Assembly: GCF_000373105.1 (NCBI RefSeq)
Contig: NZ_KB890436.1
Span: 150,951-214,950, forward strand
Direction of reading: 5' to 3'
Length of the DNA stretch: 64,000 nucleotides
DNA from: Neolewinella persica DSM 23188
GTDB taxonomy: Bacteria > Bacteroidota > Bacteroidia > Chitinophagales > Saprospiraceae
The translations under genes were made by a program, and so were the position numbers. This document shows positions 60,301 to 64,000 of this stretch, in pieces; positions within the stretch are counted from its first letter, which is position 1, and each line of letters starts with the position of its first letter. The notes below the pieces were generated by a model. That model saw only the letters and a list, made by a program, of their open reading frames with translations. It was not told the DNA's origin and did no database searches.

Positions 60301-61213
60301 AACTATTTACCTCGGTACCACCGTTAGCTGTGGGCAAGGTACTTACTCTCCGGCCACGGCTGCCACCAACTCTGATGTAGTAACTATTAGTTGTAGCGTA
60401 AATATTCTTTTCGTAGACAAACTGATCGGAGCCCGCATTATAGGTGCGACGATCGGGGCCTTCTGCGTGAAAGAGGATAAAGTCTCCGCCGTCAAAACTA
60501 CCATCACTTTCACCCTCAATGGCAATGGCGAGTTCGGTAAGGTCATCCGGTGCGTCCTCATTAGTTGTTTCGGGGAGTTTGCCGGAACGGGGTTGGCCGA
60601 AGATGGCAATGTCTCGGGGATCCACGCCATCCAGGTTCACCTTCAGCTCATCTACCAGAAAATTCCGGGTGAGTTTATGCATACCGGTTTTACCGACGGT
60701 GATGCGGAACCAGTTGCCTTCCCGCAATACGGAGTTGGTGGCAAATTCCATACGGGGGCGGGCGGCTGCGCCGCCCGGTACCAATCGGATATCGAAAGCG
60801 GTAAGCCGTTGCGGCCCGGATGGGGTCTGAATGATGGCGGGAGCGGCTACCTTGCCCAGCCAGCCTTCGGGCTGGCGGCTGACGCTGACGGTAAAGTCAA
60901 AGGTCTCCGGAAAATCCGCCGAGCCACGAGGTACAGAAATTGGCTCGAAGGAGGTACTGATGATCTCAACGCTATAAGCGCTGCCGGGGGCTGCTGCAAA
61001 AGTCCGCAGGTACACCGGTTGCGCTTCACCATACTTTGCACCTGCGTTCTCGCCCACTTCCGCTGATGAGAAAGACCAATGTACCTGAGTTACTCCCGCC
61101 CAGGCCACTACTTCCGGAGTATCGTCCCATATGAGACGATCCTGCAAGCGGATCTGAGCCGACAAGGGCAAGACAAAGAGAAGGAGCAGGAGGGCGAAAA
61201 AGTACTTATGCAT
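57329..61213 (-). CDS. porU: Type IX secretion sortase PorU
   Basis: PorU is the outer-membrane C25 (gingipain-like) cysteine peptidase that removes the C-terminal sorting domains of T9SS cargo and attaches the products to the anionic lipopolysaccharide. 1294 residues. Signal peptide (MHKYFFALLLLLFVLPLSAQ), then strand-rich N-terminal domains, GHRPTHSGL-like EHRRTHSGLTTVLATTQQVY at the start of the C25 core, catalytic His781 in LGHGGPRGWA and Cys821 in ITATCTFSNYDD, and a C-terminal FlgD/T9SS-like sorting domain (LNYPNPFTDRTCFQFD; YTVNGRLVKTL). The frame is open to 61330, but the signal peptide starts at 61213. It is divergent from a porP/sprF gene. Confidence 0.95.
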   Translation of the reverse strand: MHKYFFALLLLLFVLPLSAQIRLQDRLIWDDTPEVVAWAGVTQVHWSFSSAEVGENAGAKYGEAQPVYLRTFAAAPGSAYSVEIISTSFEPISVPRGSADFPETFDFTVSVSRQPEGWLGKVAAPAIIQTPSGPQRLTAFDIRLVPGGAAARPRMEFATNSVLREGNWFRITVGKTGMHKLTRNFLVDELKVNLDGVDPRDIAIFGQPRSGKLPETTNEDAPDDLTELAIAIEGESDGSFDGGDFILFHAEGPDRRTYNAGSDQFVYEKNIYATTNSYYIRVGGSRGRRVSTLPTANGGTEVNSYDALYHFEEDKFNILHEIGGNAHGSGQSWFGDLFKVARQKEYRNLFQVPGFVPAEPAQVRARMALRTDATSRFNLEIGDQVVTSAIGSRIRIGAQEQSIAADPTSLVGNVTLTSENFSVTVDYPIPGNANTSEAYLDWIELRARRSLSFAGLDQFDFRDTRSQDQATIRFSFSNVPADGRVWRLDGADIREASLSNNAFSASATGLSEYVAFRNGASLLQPKAVGKVENQNLHALTDAEMIIITHPNFIDQAEKLAEHRRTHSGLTTVLATTQQVYNEFSSGRDDAAAIRNFGRMLFERSPNLRYLLLFGDGSFDHRNILELGTTFIPAFEHDGRLTEVGSFPADDFFGIFSPASTVQPLEPDLNIAVGRLPVKTADEATQVVRKLIRYDTDPSTLGDWRTRMVFVGDDEDGNQHSRDVNRVANSVAALKPDLNFDKLYFDLFPQQSLSAGDRYPAITEGLDRAIFRGALAVTYLGHGGPRGWAQERVLTIPQIRNWNRPADAIDPIQPPIFITATCTFSNYDDAAFVSAGEEALLTPNGGVAALLTTTRPVFATRNFELTDATARAMLARPDGRWRTLGDIIRTAKNEETSPSNGGILSSNTENARKFTLLGDPATVIAFPEHSVRTTMVDDLPISAERQDTVRALQKMKISGEVTDQNGQLLENFNGLVFPTIYDKPQTATTLQQDQPTVTPLEVSVQRNIVFRGKATVANGKFSFEFVVPRDINYAFGAGKISYYAADKTQFTDAAGFYDKLVIGGTSTDVVADDEGPTVEVFMDSEDFIAGSQTDEDPLLLVSLTDDLGINVTGNSIGHDLEAVLDEDTRNSIILNDYYEAEADDFTKGKVRYPLFDLEPGLHTVTVRAWDVANNSAQGKTEFLVAADGADALSRVLNYPNPFTDRTCFQFDHTLVGQEVEAIVQIYTVNGRLVKTLTHPYPFSDGTVRQDDCIEWDGLDDYGDQLARGVYLYQVRLRGSEGTVVDGELEKLVILK
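61036..61054 (+). repeat. Dispersed 19-bp motif inside porU (degenerate)
   Basis: TTGCACCTGCGTTCTCGCC, three differences; antisense, coding strand reads Gly-Glu-Asn-Ala-Gly-Ala. The weakest copy I accept. Confidence 0.55.
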
Positions 61214-61425
61214 AATTATGGTATGAAGGCCGTAGATAGGATACGACCTTAAGACTAAAACGTTGTCTAAAAATCGGTAATTGTTTGTAATCGTCACCTG
61301 ACCGTCACGGGAACGACGGCCAGCCGCCACTTTAACGGTTGAGGTTTGGAGGAAAGAAGGTCTTGCGGTAGCTTTAGGGGTTGGGGTCGCTTTGCTCTCT
61401 GTTGCAGTCGCTCACTTCGTTCGCT

Positions 61426-61530
61426 GTTGCAGGGTCGCTTCGCTCCCGTTGCAGTTGTTACAGCCTTAACTTGGTTGGGTATGCTGCAACAACTGCAACC
61501 CCTGCAACGGGAGCGAAGCGACTCTGCAAC
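61426..61530. repeat. Long inverted repeat of GTTGCAG/TCGCTTCGCTCC words between porU and porP
   Basis: The left arm (61426-61463) and right arm (61484-61530) pair over GTTGCAG, GTCGCTTCGCTCCCGTTGCA and TTGTTGCAG-like words. The right arm has an extra 9-bp GGGGTTGCA-type unit, matching the tsaD array unit. The words also occur at 15182-15336 and at the window end. Confidence 0.8.
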
Positions 61531-61574
61531 AAGGAGCGCAGCGACCCTACAACTCTTTTGTAAATTCCCTATAG

Positions 61575-62585
61575 ATGAAAAAAATCCTTTTCGCCCTTTT
61601 ATTTCTGTCACTCTTGCCTACGCTAGCTGCGCAAGATCCAGTATTTTCCCAGTTTTATGCAGCGCCTTTACGTCTGAACCCCGCATTTGCAGGGATTGGT
61701 ACCGCGCCCCGGATTGCCGTCAACTACCGGGCACAGCACACTTCCTATCCGAGTGCCTACAATACAATGGCAGCCTCCTATGATCAGCCCATTCAGGGAA
61801 CACCGTCGAGCTTTGGCCTGAGGATGATGAAAGACGAGCAACTGGAAGGCGCTTATCAGAATACCGAGGTGGCCCTGGTGTACAGCTACGATGTAATGAT
61901 TGATAAAGAAACCCACGTTCGTCTTGGGCTGGCAGCGGGAATATTGAGTACCGGATTGGATTTTAGCACCCTCACCTTCGGAGATGTACTGGATCCCACG
62001 GTTGGGGCCAGTGGAGCCATTACTGAAGAAGTGCTGGCGGGCGTTTCGAAAACGTCGGCTGATTTTGGTGCAGGTGTTCTTTTCTCGGCCAAAACCTTTT
62101 TCGGCGGAGTCACCTTTGATCACCTCAACCGGCCGGATGAAAGCCTGATCGAATTGAATAGTAACCTTTATGCCGGCAGACCAACTCGGCTCACCCTTAC
62201 CGGCGGCGCACAGATTAACGTGAAACGATACAGTAACCGTCGGCGGCCTGCCTACATAACCCCAAATTTTCTGTACACGTCGCAAGCAAACTTACGCCAA
62301 CTGAATATGGGGGCGTACCTGGGCTATGGCCCGGTGGCCATTGGTGGTTGGTATCGGCATGCCTTCGAAAATGCCGATGGCCTGATTGCGGCCATTAGCT
62401 TCCGGCAGGATGTGCTTCGGATCGGCTTGAGTTACGATGCGGTCGTGTCGGACCTCCGCAATGTTCCCGGCGGACTCGGGTCTACGCTAGAAGCAAGTGT
62501 CATCATTGACTTTGGCAGCAGTAAAGAGTTGATGCGCCGGAGAAAGGCCGACAGGTATAATGACTGCTACGGGATGTTTCGCTAA
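61575..62585 (+). CDS. Type IX secretion membrane protein, PorP/SprF family (second paralogue)
   Basis: 336-residue beta-barrel protein: signal peptide (ending LAAQ), DPVFSQFYAAPLRLNPAFAG (family hallmark), NYRAQHTSYPSAYNTMAASY, GLRMMKDEQLEGAYQNTEVA, and FFGGVTFDHLNRPDESLIEL; the end is LEASVIIDFGSSKELMRRRK. Same role class as 8396-9508 but only moderately similar, so the two paralogues likely serve different cargo sets. It lies divergent to porU, whereas porV is the more usual neighbour in other genomes. It lacks an adjacent OmpA/PorE gene. Confidence 0.92.
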   Translation: MKKILFALLFLSLLPTLAAQDPVFSQFYAAPLRLNPAFAGIGTAPRIAVNYRAQHTSYPSAYNTMAASYDQPIQGTPSSFGLRMMKDEQLEGAYQNTEVALVYSYDVMIDKETHVRLGLAAGILSTGLDFSTLTFGDVLDPTVGASGAITEEVLAGVSKTSADFGAGVLFSAKTFFGGVTFDHLNRPDESLIELNSNLYAGRPTRLTLTGGAQINVKRYSNRRRPAYITPNFLYTSQANLRQLNMGAYLGYGPVAIGGWYRHAFENADGLIAAISFRQDVLRIGLSYDAVVSDLRNVPGGLGSTLEASVIIDFGSSKELMRRRKADRYNDCYGMFR

Positions 62586-62909
62586 AATAAACATTTTTAT
62601 ATTAAAAATAATGTATTTAAACAAATAATTACACGCTTTTGTACGTAACTTTTTTGATTAAGTTTGTCCATAATTGGTTCTTTATCAACAAGTGTAGCGC
62701 AAATAAGTGTCAATGTTGATAACTTTTCAGGTAGGAATTTTTATAATTTGAGTAACAATAAGCTACATTCGCATTCATTGGACGGTTGGTTGTTAAAACC
62801 ACGAGATTCATGGGAACAAGATAACGGCCCGTTTTGAGAGCATGTTAAAGAAGAGGATTGAAACTTCGTTTTTTTTCGCCGTTATGATTTTTTGTCTAAT
62901 TATTAATTT
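62586..62909. other. AT-rich spacer with DnaA-box-like dyad
   Basis: No gene. Composition drops sharply to AT-rich. It contains TTATCAACA (62682-62690) and the inverse TGTTGATAA (62714-62722), one base from the DnaA box, and an ATAACGGC / GCCGTTAT pair (62821-62828, 62878-62885) near the next gene. Confidence 0.5.
62682..62722. promoter_or_regulatory. Dyad of two TTATCAACA boxes
   Basis: Perfect 9-bp inverted repeat separated by 23 bp. Each box differs at one base from TTATCCACA. Could bind DnaA or a dimeric regulator of the M23 peptidase gene. Confidence 0.4.
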
Positions 62910-63890
62910 ATGAGACGCGAAAAATTCGTCTTTAACCAACATTCGCTGCAGTACGACCGGGTTGTAGAACCCCTTCGCTACACGATCCTTAGAGGACTTG
63001 CGTTTTGTTGTGCCGCCATCCTTACCGCAGGTTTGATGATGGTTGTCGTTCACCAGTACTTTCCGAGTCCGAGTGAGCGCCTGCTGATTCAGGAGAATGA
63101 GATTCTCCGATCGCAGATCGATAATACCAATGATGACCTGATGGCTATGGGAGAGGTGCTGGAGAGCATCCAGGACCGTGACGCCAGCGTCTATCGGATG
63201 CTCTTCCGTGAGGAACCCATTGACCGTGACGTGTGGCAGGGTGGCCGTGGTGGTCATGATGCCTACGACGATTTACGGGAATTGCCACGTACCGGTGAGC
63301 ATATGGCTAACTTACGCTCCCGCCTCGACGATTTCAAACATCGCCTCGATCTTCAAAGCCGTTCCTTGGATGACATCACGGTGATGATCGTTGATAAGGA
63401 AGATCGGATTGCCTCCGTTCCCAGCATCAAGCCGATTCGTAGTGACCAGTTCAACCGCAAAATCGAGAACCTATCGGGTTTCGGTATGCGTCTTCACCCC
63501 ATTCACGGAGTTAAGAAAATGCACTATGGCATTGACTTCAACTGCAGAAAGGGCACGCCCATTCAGGCTTCCGGAAAAGGTAAAGTTGTTTGGTCCGGGA
63601 ACCGTGGTGACTACGGTAAGTGTGTCATAATCGACCACGGCTACGGTTTTAAGAGTCTTTATGGTCACATGAGTGAGATCCTGGTGAAAAATGGCGAGGA
63701 AGTTGAACGCGGTGCCAAGATTGGCCTCGTTGGTAGTACCGGTGGTAGTACTGGAGATCACCTTCACTACGAAGTCCATAAGGACGGCGTACAGGTAAAC
63801 CCCATCCAATTTTGCTATGACGGTCTGACTACTGAAGAGTACAGCCAGCTAGTGAATGCCTCACAGGTATCCAATAAGAGCTGGGATTAA
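62910..63890 (+). CDS. M23 family metallopeptidase, membrane-anchored
   Basis: 326-residue peptidoglycan endopeptidase: N-terminal cytosolic stretch, one transmembrane helix (about 30-50, AFCCAAILTAGLMMVVVHQY), a coiled-coil-like segment (about 55-160), and an M23 lysostaphin-type domain with the zinc motif HYGIDFNC (His205, Asp209), and GDHLHYEVH (His284, His286). Sequence GFGMRLHPIHGVKKMHYGID is the family hallmark. It acts on the cell wall at division or remodelling. No LytM-associated partner (FtsX, EnvC) is nearby. ATG at 62910. Confidence 0.93.
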   Translation: MRREKFVFNQHSLQYDRVVEPLRYTILRGLAFCCAAILTAGLMMVVVHQYFPSPSERLLIQENEILRSQIDNTNDDLMAMGEVLESIQDRDASVYRMLFREEPIDRDVWQGGRGGHDAYDDLRELPRTGEHMANLRSRLDDFKHRLDLQSRSLDDITVMIVDKEDRIASVPSIKPIRSDQFNRKIENLSGFGMRLHPIHGVKKMHYGIDFNCRKGTPIQASGKGKVVWSGNRGDYGKCVIIDHGYGFKSLYGHMSEILVKNGEEVERGAKIGLVGSTGGSTGDHLHYEVHKDGVQVNPIQFCYDGLTTEEYSQLVNASQVSNKSWD

Positions 63891-63917
63891 GTACTACAGT
63901 ACCATCTATTACTGTCG

Positions 63918-63957
63918 GAAGGGCGGACTCAGTACTGAGTCCGCCCTTCTGTTTTTT
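63918..63957 (+). terminator. Intrinsic terminator after the M23 gene
   Basis: Perfect inverted repeat GAAGGGCGGACTCA-GTAC-TGAGTCCGCCCTTC followed by TGTTTTTT. Confidence 0.93.
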
Positions 63958-63959
63958 GG

Positions 63960-64000
63960 TCGCTTAGGCTCCCGTTGCAGGTTGCAGCTAGTCGCTTCGC
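63960..64000. repeat. GTTGCAG / TCGCTTCGC words at the window end
   Basis: GTCGCTTAGGCTCCCGTTGC, AGGTTGCAG and AGTCGCTTCGC are the vocabulary of the 61426-61530 and 15182-15336 repeats; the region continues past the window. Confidence 0.6.

Overview
This window is chromosomal DNA of a member of the Bacteroidota, most likely order Saprospirales (Lewinella-like). The grounds are type IX secretion (T9SS) genes (gldL, gldM, gldN, porU, two porP/sprF-like genes, an OmpA/PorE-like gene, a cargo protein with a C-terminal sorting domain), Bacteroidota-restricted families (DUF2480, DUF2851, DUF3822, GH3-like adenylase), promoters of the TTTG-N20-TAnnTTTG type and weak Shine-Dalgarno signals. The genus is inferred. 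I saw no tRNA, rRNA, CRISPR array or intact insertion sequence.

Layout. 1-10.1 kb: the 5' part of sucA (runs off the left edge), a GH3-like adenylase, an Old Yellow Enzyme, two small membrane proteins, a PorE-like OmpA protein with its PorP partner, and DUF2480. 10.6-16 kb: scpB, a DUF697/SHOCT protein, tsaD, a single-span protein, DUF3822 and rsmD. 16.3-32 kb: an NhaC antiporter, an FG-GAP T9SS cargo, murQ, a class D beta-lactamase, a VOC protein, a decayed flavoprotein gene, a TonB-type outer-membrane protein, an S41 peptidase, DUF2851 and a DUF5060 lipoprotein. 32.5-37.2 kb: a putative nucleic-acid-binding protein, then gldL-gldM-gldN (no gldK beside it). 37.7-44.8 kb: a hydrolase-OsmC fusion, a small membrane protein, an M1 peptidase, an HtrA protease and a DUF2141 protein. 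45.1-48.2 kb: an MbnP-like lipoprotein with two MauG/MbnH-like di-heme peroxidases. 48.6-57.3 kb: a VWA protein, queA, sppA, tesB, DUF697, a nucleoid-associated protein, a lipoprotein and a Uma2 nuclease-like protein. 57.3-64 kb: porU divergent from a porP/sprF gene, then an M23 peptidase.

How the genes work together. GldL/GldM are the inner-membrane motor and GldN the periplasmic ring partner of T9SS. PorU cleaves and anchors sorted cargo, PorP/SprF and the PorE-like protein act at the outer membrane and peptidoglycan, and the FG-GAP protein is a visible substrate. The MbnP-like lipoprotein and the di-heme peroxidases look like a copper-acquisition or redox-maturation unit.

The most unusual feature is not a gene. 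A 19-bp word, consensus TTGCACCTGCGGCCGCGCC, usually preceded by a pyrimidine-rich AACCTTCC-like flank, occurs 21 times, in both orientations, between genes and inside coding sequences, read there in several phases. Every copy within about 125 bp upstream of a start codon points the same way as that gene (7 of 7). Intergenic space also carries many unrelated word arrays: a 9-bp array touching the tsaD start codon, an 8-bp array before rsmD, AGTCA arrays arranged as inverted pairs, GTTGCAG/TCGCTTCGCT words, GACCAA words and a 224-bp hairpin element.
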